DNA of 64,000 bases from Homalodisca vitripennis (Eukaryota > Arthropoda > Insecta > Hemiptera > Cicadellidae): positions 67,212,501 through 67,276,500 of the forward strand of contig NC_060215.1 of NCBI RefSeq assembly GCF_021130785.1, written 5' to 3'. The translations under genes were made by a program, and so were the position numbers. The notes beneath the pieces were generated by a model that was given only the letters and a program-made list of their open reading frames with translations, was not told the origin of the DNA and did not search any database. Below, piece by piece: positions 1-13,012 of this stretch (its first letter is position 1; every line of letters starts with the position of its first letter).

Positions 1-1690
1 GGGTCTATACTTGTTATAATCAGTTGCATCACCTTTCTTATATTTCAGGCAGACTTTTGCTACTTTTAATAGTTCTGAAAATTTTCTTTGGGTAAAAGAC
101 TTGTTTGTAATGTCAGTTAGTGGTAGCTGAAGTTGTTCTTTGTAAGTTCTTACAATTTTTGCTGATATTCCTGCATAGGAGTGTGCTTTGAACGTGTTAA
201 TTACACAGACTACTTCCTGTTCTGTAGTTGGGTACAGTAAAAGGCTTGGTATGTTGTGATGGTGATTTTGGGAACTGGAGGGGGAATAATGTTGATTTTT
301 CCCATTTTGTATTAAGGTGTTATCTGAAATCATTACAAAGTGATCATTTAGATAATTCGCAATGGCAGCTGGTTCATTTACTTCCCGTCCTTCTACATGC
401 AAAGTTGATAGCATTTTTGTTTGACCTGTTTTCCTTTTATAGTTAATGCTTTTTCAAAGTGTTTTTGATCTATCATTTGATTGGGAAATGTTTTTTGCTA
501 CTTCTAGTCGTTTCACAGTTCTTAGACTTAAATCATAGGCTTTCTTGTATGCCTTGCACTGCTCTTGTCCTCTTCTCATCCTGTCAAGTGCTTTAAGGAG
601 TATGTTCTTTAGTTGAACTATCTCTCTGTCTGTAGTCATGTTTTGCTTATTCATTCTTTTCTTTGACTTGGTGACAGGGCAGGTTATGTCTACAGCAATT
701 GTCAGAATCTTGCAGAAGGTTTCATATGCGTCATCTATAGAGACAAACTCAAGAACTGTTTTCCAGTCTTGTAGATCTAGCAGACTCCTACATTCATGAT
801 GTTTCTCGAACTGAGTATTCTACTTTCTGAATTTAAAGGCTGATCTTTGTGTTTCATTATATTTTATAGTATACGTAATTGGGCAGTGTGGTTCGATATT
901 GCTGTATTATTAATAACCACATCTTAGTGTTCATTGTCAAGGTTTGTACAGACATAGTCAATGGAGATTTTTAATGTAGGTGTATTTCTAATAAGTGGAA
1001 GAGATAGTTCTGTCATGTTATTACTTAGGACAATTTTTAACAGGTGTTTTTGATCAGGTCCATCTTTTATATCAATATTAATGTCTCCCATTATTATCAC
1101 CAGGTATTTTGACGCTGGTATTTTGCTTAATATCTCAGACATCATCTCAAGGTCTTATTTCAGATTCCCCTGGTTTCTGTAGATCCCTATACCATAACAT
1201 AAATACATGTATGCTTTGTCTCGATTTTTACTAGAGCATGCTCTATTGTCACATCTCTGCAGTGGTCGGATATGTCGATAGCCTCAGAGTGAAATGAGAT
1301 ATTTTCACTGTCATATATTGCAAGCCCTCCCTTCTAGTGATATTCTCTGCTGAAGTCTGTGAAGTGTTATTGTATATCCAGCTAATCGTGTGTTAGACAC
1401 AAGTGGTTGTTTTAGGCCATGTTCTGTAAGAATAAGTAGGTAGGTTATTTGCTGATTAGAAATTCATTTACGTGATCATTATTGTTGGCTACTCTGGCAG
1501 TGTTTTTGTGGGGAATTTTGAGGTTGTTGTTTGTTTGTAATTTGTTTCCAGCTCTTCCTCTTTCCTTGGTCTTTGCTATATGATGTGGTTTTAAAAGAAA
1601 TAATTTATGACTTTTCAGATTTTGCATTAGTATTGTTTGTTTCCATGTTGCCGTCTGGTGTTCTGTTAAGTTCAGTTGAGGAATCTAATA
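1..1690 (-). pseudogene. non-LTR retrotransposon (LINE) fragment, endonuclease to RT start
   Basis: Read on the - strand from about 1660, degenerate frames give NLKIPHKNTARVANN and a TEHGLKQ-like endonuclease start. An apurinic-type endonuclease block follows, VIIMGDINIDIKDG with SIDYVCTNL (924-1145), then a linker. PTTEQEVVCVINTFKAHSY and LKVAKVCLKYKKGDATDYN at 1-240 are the opening of the RT domain. The rest runs off the left edge. Frameshifts show it is dead. Shared motifs (EHGLK, MGDIN) suggest the same broad clade as the copy at 10743-15200. Confidence 0.85.
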
Positions 1691-1858
1691 TTTTTGTTGA
1701 AAAAGTCTAGATAAGTGTTATTAAAATTTTTTAGTTGATGTTTTAATTTGTGTGATGTCTTACTATAAAATACATTCCTCCATATTATAATATACTATAG
1801 TGGGTTTATCTTCTGTGCTACTGAATATGATCACTAAGTAAGAATCTGTACGTTTCAG

Positions 1859-1986
1859 TTGACTTTGCTCTACCTCGCAAGGGAGAGTCACTGATGGATA
1901 CTTATAATGCTTGGAGAGAGAAGGCCGATGAAAAGGTGTGTTGTGACTATAGCCTTCATCTTGGAGTCACTTGGTGGTCAGATCAG
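1859..1986 (+). CDS. CRMP: CRMP/DHP exon a (first exon in window)
   Basis: Acceptor cgtttcag, donor CAG|gtaagt. The exon starts with two bases of a split codon and reads DFALPRKGESLMDTYNAW, then REKADEKVCCDYSLHLG and VTWWSDQ. This is the family block DF..P..G.SL...F..WRE.AD.K.CCDYSLH. It ends in phase 0 and joins directly to the exon at 6474. Confidence 0.95.
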
Positions 1987-2984
1987 GTAAGTCAGTTTAA
2001 ACACTATACTACTTTAAAATGTTATGTTTATGAGACTTCAATGTTGCTTATTATCATTACCTTTTTCCAACAAATCAGGGTTTAGGCTGATCTAGCGCAA
2101 TGCATTGTTATTTAATTGAGTTAAAATAACTGTTTAGAATCTGATATATAATTTTATGATCAGTTTGGACTAAACCCTGTAATTCCTGATAAAGCCACCA
2201 CAACAAAATTGAACATTTATTTCAATTATTACTAATTAGGGACAATTTGACTATTTAAGCTAATATTCCCATTAATTTTGAAGGTCTGTTTTGAATTCAC
2301 TACAATCAATTAGCCATTCTAAGAAGCTGTCAGTAAAAATTAAGAACGAAAGTAAGATCTTTATAAAAAGAACACTGTATAATATAACTGTAAATAAATG
2401 TAAAATTTACAACTTCCAATAAAATAACTTAAAAATTAAACAAAAATGATTTTGTGTGATCTTAGACAAATTTTTCTCACCACCAAGTAATTTGTTGTTT
2501 GTTAATGTGCAGCAAAATACTTTGATGAAACCATTTCACCATCAGCACTGACACTGCTACTTTCTTATACCAGATATCAGCTGCATGCAGGCTTATCTGG
2601 TTTCCGGGTGAATAAACAATAAAGTTATTCAATTTTGTGGGTTGGTAACATTGCAATAACAAAAGGGTAATGAACAGATGGTTGGCTCATTGCCAGCCAA
2701 CTCAAGTATATAGGTGAAATGAGTGGAAAGGTCTGGTGCAGATTCTGATAGTGTTTTTTGAGAAGCGAATTTTTGTGATGTGAAGGGACAGTTTGAGCAT
2801 GAATATGATCAAAGCAATGCCAAAAACCATGGTGATCTTGAAATTAATGACGCAGGTCATTGCTTTATAATCTTCAATCACAATTTTAACATAGTTAAAA
2901 TAAAAATAAAAATTTACAAAACTAACCGATCACAGTGTTTTTCTAGCAAATACTATTATATAGTTTTGTTTTAAAAATTCAGGG
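1987..2984. other. CRMP intron sequence, no feature seen
   Basis: AT-rich intron sequence after exon a. No gene, terminal inverted repeat or RT motif was recognised here. Confidence 0.6.
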
Positions 2985-3930
2985 AGGGATGGAAATCACA
3001 CCGCTAAAGTGGTTTAGTGACTACTTAGAGAGAAGAATGTAGTTTGTTGAAATTAAACAAGCCTACCAGAAAATGGTGAATCTTGTTAAAATGTCATCTT
3101 TAAACATAACTTGAGGTGTTCCACGAGACTCAGTTTTAGGACCTTTGTTCTTTCTTTTCACTTTGGACCTTCCATCATACCTCACAGCGTACTGTATGTT
3201 GGCCAGTCATATATGCTTATGAAACAGCACTCCTTACCATCGAACATCTGAAAACCTAGATATATCCTTTATTTCAGTCAGCATGGGCAATTAATATTCT
3301 AACAATAACAACCTTGTTTTCAATTAATGCAAAACTAAACAAATTATCCTAGGCTGACACAAGAATGCATTATCAGATTCACAGGTCTTACATTGACTGA
3401 ATGAAAGAAGACTGCTTATGATGGAATGTTCACAGATACTATATGCCATATTGAGCTCACAATTTCTGTACTGAAACATGCATTACGGCCACTAGAACTG
3501 CCAAAATATCAACCCTAACAACATGTTATGCCCTTTTTGAAAGTCATATGTGTTATGGTATAGTGTTTTGGTGTAGTTCATTAAGCAATACCTTGGAAAA
3601 GTCCTTGTCCTACAGAAGCGAGTTCTAAGAATAATGGAAGGTTTGTAAGCTCGGGATAGCCGTAGGCAAACATCTCAGTATCTTAACAATACCCTCAATC
3701 TACATCCTGGAGACTGTCCTTCACTGTACAAGATGAAGCGTGAATAGAACTAGCCAACTTCACAGCTACTGTACAAGAAATAGACTGAATTTTACCTTAC
3801 ACGGTCATAGAACCGAACTTTTTGCTAAAAAGCCCTTATTTGCTGATTCCAAGCCGTTTAACCTTCTATCTAGTTGTATGACCAATAATACTTAGTGATT
3901 GCTTATTCTGGAAGAATTTAAGACACGTAA
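2985..3930 (+). pseudogene. LINE reverse transcriptase fragment
   Basis: Degenerate + strand reading gives LKWFSDYLERRM, then GVPRDSVLGPLFFLFTLDLP, a decayed [17 protein letters not shown] motif. Weak matches to the thumb/C-terminal region continue to about 3900. Many stops and frameshifts. The right end abuts a piggyBac-like remnant. Confidence 0.75.
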
Positions 3931-3984
3931 GCTTGAACACTTGAGATAATGACTTTATTTTATTTGTAATTTCTAACCATAGTT

Positions 3985-4780
3985 CCATAAAATGTTTTCC
4001 CGAAAACGATATCAAGTAATACTGAAATTTTTTTACCTTCAGTATGAAGAATTAGCAGCACAACCAAGCAATGCACGTGGAAAGTTCAATCCTATAGTAG
4101 AATATGCAAACCATTTTTTGAATCTACTACATTCCTCAACAATAGCTATCAGTTCATTAATTGCTTGTAGGGACTATATTCCTCATGAATAGTTAGCTAT
4201 CAGTTCGATGCATCTCTGGTAGGAATTACCATTACCTCACCAACAGCTATCATTCGCGGACTAATTTTCAGACAGCTTTATTGCAATATATGTCTAAAAA
4301 GTAGTATCATTGCTGAGGTGTTAAAAAGCTTTGGGTACTTTGTGGCTTTGTAATGAATTACTGCTTGGCACTTTTTTGTTTATAAAAGAGCTAGAACAGC
4401 AGAAGAGAAACAAGAACAAAATAAGGTTAGTGTAGGCTACCTAGTAGTGAAAAAAACTTGTAGAAGTAGGGAATTACACAAATAAAGGCTATCATATGTT
4501 TGTGGAAGATTTTTTACATCTGTCATATTAGAAAATTACTTATATTATGAAGTTGGAACCTATATAACGAGCACTACACGAATGAGTAGAAAACTATTCC
4601 CATCTGAAATAAAAGGAAAATTTGCAGTTGGGTTTACAAAATTTGTAAAAAAATGGCCCCCCAAGACAAAAAAGTCATTAGACATAAGTTCTTTTGTTGT
4701 TATCTAATGGTGACCAAAAAACAAATGACATTACTAGAAGAGAAAGAGAACAGGCTGAAGAAGTCATAAAAAACCCCATG
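3985..4780 (+). pseudogene. piggyBac-like transposase remnant
   Basis: MFSRKRYQVILKFFYLQYEE then ARGKFNPIVEYANHFLN (3992-4192) matches the start of the DDE_Tnp_1_7 domain (compare the NRFQAILQFFHMVDN..GKFQPLLDHANRLF block of the copy at 29719). Weaker matches follow: a decayed YH.FVEDFL segment near 4490-4520 and a G.F..G....KKW stretch near 4617-4680. No flanking TTAA repeats were found. Confidence 0.75.
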
Positions 4781-6473
4781 TTTTAGTATTATTTTATTAT
4801 TATCAAAAGTAATTAGTAAGCAATTATTACATTTAGGCAAGTTTTGGTACTAGCCAACTTTTGAAACCCTGTACCATCTATATGCCTGTATTTTATACCT
4901 TGGTAAATTGAGTAACCTTAGTGTTCATGCTCGGGGTCATCTGCAAAACTCTAAATAATCTTCACAATTTCACTATACAAATTACCTTATATGGATTCTT
5001 GCAGAAATCAGAAAATTTATTTGTCATTTAACACAAGAAACAGTGCAATAGACATCGTCACAGCCTAAGTTATGATTAATACCTTTTCGTATTCTTTCCT
5101 GCAAAGGAGGGTGTTTAAAGCTAGAAAAATCACTTTAAAACAGCCTATACTTAATACAAACCTGGAAGATATAAATCGCTCAAAAATTCAAACATGCTAA
5201 CAAAAAAACAAATACTTCTCGAAAAACAAATTAAGTTTTGAATTAAGTTCAAAAGATACATTTACACAAGAAGGAATAGGCCATGATAAAAAAATAGTAA
5301 CAATTCTTAATTCATCCATTTGATTAATTTATTCATGTTATTCAATGCTGAGTTCTATTAATTTTTTAGTTGTCGCTGTTAAAGTTGCTGTAGTCTGTTA
5401 CCAGCTATACTGTAGACTCTTATCTTTAAGTTCATGTTTTATTCTTCTGATGTCCGTGATCAGTATGCACTGGCCTTGCTCACCACTATGAATTACAATT
5501 GCCTTCTGAGTGACGAATGTCAATTACTACTATTAAAAACTTCCCCCTCTTACTACTTTTAGGTCATTGATCCTTCTAGTTTTTAAAAGAAAAAAAAACA
5601 TTTAAAGCCTCAAATTAAAAAGTTGTAGATATAGTAGACATGTTTGATGTTTATGTCACCTTTCCACAATACACATTGTGTAAACTACCCAACTACTAGT
5701 ATACCTTGCATTAAGCTTAAACATTAAAATATACTGTTTTAAATAGTTCATTGATACCTATATTAATGTTGAAAATGTTTAAACACTCTCAATGTTTAAA
5801 GCCAAACCAAAATCAATAAATAACTGCTATTTTTGTTTGTTTTATATTTTTCCATTCCAATGAAATGATATGAGGTGGGTGGAACAGATAACATATGTTG
5901 TTATTATATCTAAAACAAAAATAATAAACCAAAAACAAATTAAGTATATACATTGTTTATGTTGGTTGTAGGCTGGCTCATCTATTATAGAAAAGAGTGA
6001 CCTAGAAGTACTGCAGTATATGTTATTTATTTGAAAATATATTGACATAAAATAAGAAAGAAATTAATGTTCATTCCTCAATCACTAATATAAGTATCTG
6101 ATACAATAAAATTATTTATACTTACAAAAAAATTAAGAGTGACCTAAAGATATTTGTATTCAAAAAATGTTTTTATAACATATTATAGTTTATTTTGAAA
6201 ATTGTTAGAGGTTAGGTAATTTGTCCCACTACCTAAACTTCTGTTTTTCCTAATAGGGTAGTTTTTGTTAGCAGAAGCCGAATTTTTGGGCCAAACTCCT
6301 GCAGATCACTAAGTAACAGTAACTCCTGCAGTGTGGTCCTAGTTTTGAATGATTTGAGGTTGAAGCCTGCTTTTGAATCATAGTTTATTTCCTGGTTCCA
6401 TTATTTTTATTGTTATTTGTAGTATGTAAACTGTGAAAGCAAGAGATAATAGTGTATTACTTGATGGTTATAG
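4781..6473. other. CRMP intron sequence, no feature seen
   Basis: AT-rich, no gene or recognisable element. It contains only short A-runs and an unrelated - strand open frame at 5842-6048 with no family match. Confidence 0.55.
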
Positions 6474-6650
6474 GTAAGGAAGGAAATGGAGGATGTAATC
6501 AAGAATGGAGTGAACTCGTTCAAAGTGTTTATGGCTTACAAGGGTCTCTACATGCTGTCAGATCCTGATCTCTATGAAGTATTCTCTCGCTGCAAGGAGC
6601 TGGGAGCAGTGGCCATGGTTCATGCTGAGAATGGTGATATTGTCTACGAG
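6474..6650 (+). CDS. CRMP: CRMP/DHP exon b, carboxylysine and VHAENGD motifs
   Basis: Acceptor ggttatag, donor GAG|gtaata; 59 codons, phase 0 at both ends. It reads [20 protein letters not shown] then [20 protein letters not shown] and ends [11 protein letters not shown]. The Lys in SFKV is the position that is carboxylated and bridges the two metals in dihydropyrimidinase; vertebrate CRMPs have lost it. The His in VHAENGD is another metal ligand. Both are present, which favours an enzymatically competent site. Confidence 0.97.
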
Positions 6651-6822
6651 GTAATACATAATTTACTACTCTTTATATGCAACATATAATCTTTGCCTTA
6701 TATTACTGTAAGGTACTAATTACCAGATAAAAAATACAAGACAAAACATTGGCAAAAAGTACTATTTATGAACATAATCACAAGTACCATACAGAGCTAA
6801 ATTAAACATATCTGAAATTGAG

Positions 6823-6913
6823 TCATTTACTTGATAAATAGTCAGACAAACATCATTTACTTGATAAATAGTCAGACAAACATCATTTACTTGATAAATA
6901 GTCAGACAAACAT
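6823..6913. repeat. 30-bp tandem repeat, three copies
   Basis: Three near-perfect copies of a 30-bp unit containing catttacttgataaatag and tcagacaaa, in the intron after CRMP exon b. The lack of divergence suggests a recent slippage or duplication event. Confidence 0.9.
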
Positions 6914-8063
6914 TAAAACTTTTGTTTTATTCTATTGATGAATAATTTCACATTAACATATTGTAATGATGTTTTAAGTTCTTCTCTATATCAAGGATAT
7001 TTGGTAGTGTAATGTTTTGCAAATGTTTTTGTGAAAATCTAATTTATAATCTTAATACCTACTAAAAATTTATAAAACTTGTTATACATTGGTTTTTATT
7101 ACATTTGTGACTTCATATACACTATTATATAACTATTCGGGTAGTTTCGATCATTTAAATAAAATTTTTTAAAAAACAATCAAAAATATACATAGTTCAG
7201 GCATATTTAAAATTTAAAAAGTCTTATTCACCTCAAATAAAAAATGCATTGCATTAAAACTCCTGATTATATTTCCGAATGTAATTTGGCAATAGTGAGA
7301 TATGAATTTTGAACTAGTACCATCCTTTGGCATGATCTGTGTGTGAGTGTGTGGAGTGCCCACACATTCAGTTATCAGTTATGAATAGACTTATTTGAAT
7401 ATTCGTTGGAATTAAGATTCAGCTTAGTCACATCACTAGTCATGATATTATGAATTCATGACTTTCCAAGTGTATTTTAAGCACTTCTGTTTATTCATTA
7501 GTATGTAATAAAATACTTTGAAAATAGTATTAGAATCAAGTGAAAAGAGCTGTGGCATAGAGAATTGTCAATAACTCGATACCCCTAAGAATTGAGTATT
7601 GGAATCAACTAATACCTAATAAGTGAATTTTAAATTTAGCTCCATTTCACCTTGTGTTTAGTGCAACATCTAAAGGTTTCAGAGGTTCAAATTTTTCAGG
7701 CGCAGCACAAAATTGAAAGTGAAATGGAACTAAACTTAACATTCACATTGACTCAACCCTTTTCACCATTCCTATTAGATGTAAATACATATTGGAAAAT
7801 AATGTTTCCTTTAAATATTTAAAATCAATATTATGCTTGTTTTCTTTGCAACATTTTATTCTTTTTCTTAACTTTGTCTTAAATAATATTAATCTTTTTG
7901 TGTAACTAAATTATATTACGTTACAATATAAAAGGATAATGATTTTAATTTTTCATGAATAAACAAGTGTTTCCATTATATTTCATGTTGATCATTAGTA
8001 GTGACATAGTTCTACTATATGGAGAGATATACAATCATGATTAAGAATATTTCCTGATCACAG
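6914..8063. other. CRMP intron sequence, no feature seen
   Basis: AT-rich intron with no recognisable gene or mobile element. Confidence 0.55.
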
Positions 8064-8177
8064 AACACAAAGCGACTACTGGAGAAAGGGATTGTAGGAC
8101 CAGAAGGCCATGAACTCTCTCGTCCAGAAGACGTGGAGGCTGAGGCAACCAATCGTGCAGCTATGATTGCAAACCAG
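8064..8177 (+). CDS. CRMP: CRMP/DHP exon c
   Basis: Acceptor tgatcacag, donor CAG|gtgagc; 38 codons, phase 0 at both ends. It reads [20 protein letters not shown] followed by [18 protein letters not shown], the conserved [19 protein letters not shown]....AN block of the dihydropyrimidinase family. No disruption. Confidence 0.96.
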
Positions 8178-9149
8178 GTGAGCTGTTATTCTTTCACATC
8201 TATTTGCTGTAATAATTAAGAATATTTTTAGTATTCAACTGGATCTCAAATGAATTTATAAATTTATAAACCTCGAGCCTACTCGTCAACAATAGAAAAA
8301 TACAGGAAACAATAAAAAAGTAATCACAAGTTGTTTTCTGAACTACTACAATGTATTATTGATATTGTACATTTGCGTTAATACGCAGTTGCAATGTTTT
8401 TTGTATTGTATTTATAAATTAGATAATGGAAATGAATTGAGAACTCTTATTATAATATTTACAGAAGCAAAGTGTAACCCATTATGAGCAGTTTTTGGCC
8501 TAAACCACAAATTAATTATTAAGTCACCTGAGCCTACTTTTAACAGTGGTTTTAATTGTCATCAAAATGGTCTTCTATACGATGTTTAGTTTTACAATAA
8601 TCATAGACTGAACATAATATAACTGTAAAAGCCACAAACACATTACTTTAACTAAACAAGTTTTCATGTGTTTCTTAAATAAGGTTTAAAATTTTATTAA
8701 TTTTCTTATATTTAAAACATAATGTAACACTTTAATTAATCATGTTCACTTATTGCTAAGGTCATCTTACAAAAAAATATATATAATCTCCAAGTTTAAA
8801 TATAATAATAAAGATCTAGAATCAATTTATTCATTAAATGTTGAGTTTCTTTTATCTGAAACACAGATTATTGTAACAGTACCGTAGTTATAGTTAATGT
8901 AAATTAAACACCAAGGGCCAATCAAAAGTTCTTAAATGTGAAACAAAATAATTCCAATCTCACACACCAATTACTAATGTGTTATTTAATTAAATATAAG
9001 TAAATGAGATTTCTCTAAATTTCCTGAAGATTTCAAAGGTTTTCCCAATTTAAAGGAAAGGAAAAAAGTAATCTGGCAAATTTTTATTCAGTTATTCTCA
9101 ACTAATTTTTTGAAAATATATTTTAACAAGTAAATAAATACATTCTTTG
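8178..9149. other. CRMP intron sequence, no feature seen
   Basis: AT-rich. Searched by eye for an alternative version of exon d (GCPLYVVHVMS-like); none seen. Confidence 0.5.
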
Positions 9150-9960
9150 AATCCACAGATTGATTTTCTGAATGTTAGTTTGGTTTTTGTACTAGATGCA
9201 TTACAAATGGACTTTGCTTGGGCCATCTTCTGAGACCTAAGTCAAGCCTTTGACTTTGTGGACCATTGTGTTTTATTCCTAAAGCTGGAATATTATACCA
9301 TTTAAGGTACTTTTTTAAATTATTAAAATTTTAACTTTCAATCAAAGGCAGGCGGTGTGTGTCATTCATCATCCCAAACATAAAGTGGCATAACTGTTGT
9401 AATTTTAAAATAATTTTTTTTTCAGGCCTTGACTTAAAACCATCTATAAAAAGGTTGACATCATGATATAATGACGCTTATGAGTAGAAATACACATGTA
9501 AACAAACATATAAATGATTAGGTCTGTTGCTCATGAAAAAAGTTTATGATGAGACATAATTTTATTTTTACTTGTGAAAAATTGCATTTCAGCACTTACG
9601 CCACTTTGTGTCTGGTTTAAGGAATTGTCAGTGGTCACATGAGCTGAAATGGGGTATGGAGTACAGCAGATCTCAGTGCTGAGTCTTATTTTCATTCCTA
9701 GTCCATAGTTTCATTTCATTTTCATTTACTTTATTACTAGTTGCAATAAGTGATATGTTCTTGCTTAAACACACATATATGTAGATGATACTACTCTGCT
9801 ATCAATTGAGTCTGACACATAAACAGGTTATACACCTTTACCACAGTCAACCCCATTATACACTAGTGATGATTAATTTTGGGACTGTTACCCCAGTTTC
9901 AACTTTAAATATCAAATGTACTCTTATTAAAACTAGAAAATAATTTACTGTGAATCCCTC
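9150..9960 (+). pseudogene. LINE reverse transcriptase fragment, heavily decayed
   Basis: DLSQAFDFVDHCVLFLKLEY near 9238-9298 is RT motif A (D.S.AFD.V.H..L..KL). A decayed GVQQISVLSLIF at about 9660 and YVDDTTLLSIESD at about 9780 (catalytic YxDD) follow. Numerous stops. Confidence 0.8.
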
Positions 9961-10456
9961 TCAGTTTACTAGAAATTAAATTTATATTTCTATCTAAAGT
10001 AAACAGGAAATGAGCTTTATGAGAAAAAGTCTTTTCAAATAATGAAACAAGGTTGTTTTAAAAGAAGAAAATATTTTTAAATAATAATGTTTTATCCATC
10101 AATGTATAATTATTTGTAAAATATGAAAATTTTGTATATTTGTCTTGGTATTATACAAAGTTAGTTGTCTTTAATTCTTTCTTTAACTTCTTTATCTTAA
10201 CTTTTTTCTGTATATACTGACTTTCTTCCCTTAATCTGATGGTTAATTACTCCTCACACATGTATAGTCTTTGGGGAATGAGCATAATAAAATTAAAAAG
10301 GGAAAAACATCTTTATTAGTAAAGATCTTTAAATATTTGAATCAATGTTACACTTTAATTTACGTTACATATAAAAATCTTAAGCTAAATTAGCCAGTAT
10401 TAAATGATTGGATTCAAGTAGTATAAAAGGACTTGGCAAATATGTTAATCTCATAG
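9961..10456. other. CRMP intron sequence, no feature seen
   Basis: AT-rich intron before exon d; nothing recognised. Confidence 0.5.
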
Positions 10457-10689
10457 GTGGGATGTCCCCTTTACGTGGTACATGTGATGAGTGAGAGTGC
10501 AGCGGACACAGTGGCAAGGCTGCGTGAAGGACGGGAGACTCTGCTGTTCGGAGAGACTCTAGCTTGTGCACTTGCCACTACCCAGCCTGAGGCTGGCAGC
10601 TGCTGGGATCATGCAGCAGCACATGTACTTAGTCCCCCCTTGCGGCCAAAGAAATCTACTCCAGAAACTTTGATGCGTCATCTTGCTAG
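10457..10689 (+). CDS. CRMP: CRMP/DHP exon d, His-ligand exon with divergent middle
   Basis: Acceptor ctcatag, donor AG|gtaaag, ending in phase 2; the split codon AG|T gives Ser with the next exon. It begins VGCPLYVVHVMSESAADTVA, where the His of VVHVMS is a metal ligand of dihydropyrimidinase, and ends with the conserved SPPLRP then STPETLMRHLA. Between these, the usual GEP.A..LGTDG.HYW stretch is replaced by GETLACALATTQPEAGSCW, so the GTDG.HYW signature is absent. This may be the CRMP-type version of a mutually exclusive exon. I saw no second, enzyme-type copy in the flanking introns. Confidence 0.94.
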
Positions 10690-10742
10690 GTAAAGAATAC
10701 ATATGTCAGGTGATATGTTAACTTCATGACTGGCCAACTTGT

Positions 10743-10768
10743 CAAAGTCAAAGTCAAAGTCAAAATCT
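10743..10768 (-). repeat. (tttgac)n LINE 3' tail
   Basis: Four tcaaag hexamers on the + strand at the 3' end of the antisense LINE. The abrupt start next to unique intron sequence marks the element's 3' boundary. Confidence 0.85.
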
Positions 10769-10836
10769 CTTTATTTACAAAATTTCATAGAGAAATGTAT
10801 TGGCGTCAATAATACAATGTTAAAGTTTAAAAAAAT

Positions 10837-12725
10837 TTACAAAATAAATAAGTTGAATTGAGCAGTCTTGATGTCTAAGATGATCATGTGTCTTGTAGAT
10901 ATTCTTCCAGCGTGTAGAATGGCCTTGGTCACCAGCCATCTATTCAGTGCCATCTTCAGTTTCTTGCCCTTCTGAGCCTTTATCTCGGGTTGGCAGCAGG
11001 TTGTAGAGCTTGCGTCCCATGTACGATGGCTTCCTCCCGTACAGTGATAAATGGTGTGCTGGCAGGATGTAGTTGTCAGCATGTCGAGTGTTGTACTGGT
11101 GTACATCTGTTCCCCGAGGGAGTTCATTCATGTCGGCAAACATAATCACTTCCTGGATGTAGAGGGCCACAACTGTCAAGATGCGAAGATCCTTGAAACC
11201 TTCACGACAGCTTTCCTTGGGTCCTAGGCCTTTAAGAGTTCTTATTACTTTCTTCTGTATCAGGAGAAGTCTCTGTAGGTTAGTGGACTGTGGTGCCTCC
11301 CCATATAGCAATGCTGTACCTCAGATGTGATTCAAACAGGGCATAATAAGTAGTCTTTGCAGTGATTAAATCACTAATGTGGTAAATTCTTTTGATAACA
11401 AAGAGGCTGGTGTTTAGTTTACCTGCAAAGGTTGTCAAACATGCTGAGTCCATGAAAGAGTTTCGTCAATTGTTACGCCAAGAAATGTTGCCTTGGGTTG
11501 CATGTCAACTTCTGGTAGGGCTGCAATTTCATCTCGTCTTCTACCGAATGCTAGTTGTTTGGTCTTGGTCATATTGACTACTAGGTCGTTTGAGTGGCAG
11601 TACTGGTATGCCATATTTAGTGCAGTATATGAGTCAAATTGCTAGCTCTTCTACCAGAGCTCCCAGTGAGCAGAAGAGTAGTATCGTCGGCGTACATTAA
11701 AGTAGAACAGTAGGCATTTAAAAGATGAGGCATGTCATTGGTAAATAGTAAAACAGTACAGGGCCTAGGACTGATCCTTGTGGAACTCCTCGGCTTACAG
11801 GTAACGGTTTGGATCTGATGTTTTGTATTATCCCTTTGCTATGATGTCTTATCTCCACCACTTGGGTGCGTTCTTCCAAATAGCTTTTAAAAACCACCTG
11901 TAAGCAGAGCCACTAATACCCAGGCTTTGAAAGTTTTTGCAGGATGAGGTTGTGTCCCAGGCAATCAAAGGCTTTGCTGAAGTCAAGCATTATGCCAGTC
12001 ACAAGCTTTCCTGCTTCCAGTTGATCGCAAATGAACTCTGCCAGCTCAGCAATTGCAGTTGTTGTGGATCTGCCTTTCACAAACCCATGCTGACTATTAG
12101 TTAGCAAATTTTGTTGTTTAAGGTAGTCCATCAGTCTCTTTAATACAACTTTTTCTATTACTTTGGAAAAAGGTGGAGATCAGTGAAATTGGTCTATAGT
12201 TGCTAGGTGTCTTTTGGCAGTTACTTTTATGCTTAGGATATACTTTTGCAACTTTCAAGGCGGATGGAAAGAGTCCCGATGATAGTGACTTATTTATGAT
12301 GCTGACCAAGGGGGTTGTAAGGGCTTCACTGCAGTGTTTAAGTAACTTTGATGATACTTCATCAAGCCCTGCTGAGGTTTTTTAGACTTCATGCTTTTAA
12401 TCATAATTTGTACTTCTTCTGTAGTGGTGTTGTGAAGTTGGCTGAGCCTACAATTTGCTACATGGAGTGTTAGCTGTTGACCTTTTTGGTGCTCATTATT
12501 GATGTACAACGTTTGCTGTGCAACTTTGGTGAAGAATTCATTGAAATGTTCAGCGATTTCATTTGGATTGGTTGTTTTCTTTTCCATTTATCTTCAGTTT
12601 TCAGCTGCTCTTTGCCTTGTTCTGCACTCTTCCTTTCACTGTTTACTATTTGCCAGATTGCTTTTGATTTATTGTCAGCTCTGTTTATACAGTTAGATGA
12701 TGCCTGGCGTTTTAGCATTTTTTAG
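10837..12725 (-). pseudogene. LINE ORF2 reverse transcriptase and C-terminus
   Basis: Linker KRQASSNCINRADNKSKAIW (about 12700), RT palm start LKVAKVYPKHK..NYRPISLI (12118-12309), LLTNSQHGFVKGRSTTTAIA and LDFSKAFDCLGHNLILQKL (11913-12131), [14 protein letters not shown] near 11770, and MYADDTT near 11690. The C-terminal NLQRLLLIQKKVIRTLKGLG and LRILTVVALYIQEVIMFADM follow (10940-11311). Frame breaks throughout. Confidence 0.88.
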
Positions 12726-13012
12726 TCTAAGGTCATAGTTTTTCTTAGCAAGGGCTGTGTCTGTTTTAAGCAGGTCACTTCCTGTAGTCTGGTACTTTTC
12801 TAAGGCATTGAAGATAAGTTTCTTTCAGTGTAAGAGCTTCACCGTCTTTATGGTTAAAAATGGTTTTCTTCTTATTTCTGGTTTTCTTTTTAGGGCAAGC
12901 TGCATCAATGTATATTGCCAGAGTATTTAAGAAGGCATTGTATGCGTCTTCAGCATTTTGGGCTCCAAATACTCCAGCCCAATCCTCATTGTGCAGTAAA
13001 GTTTTAAGAGTG

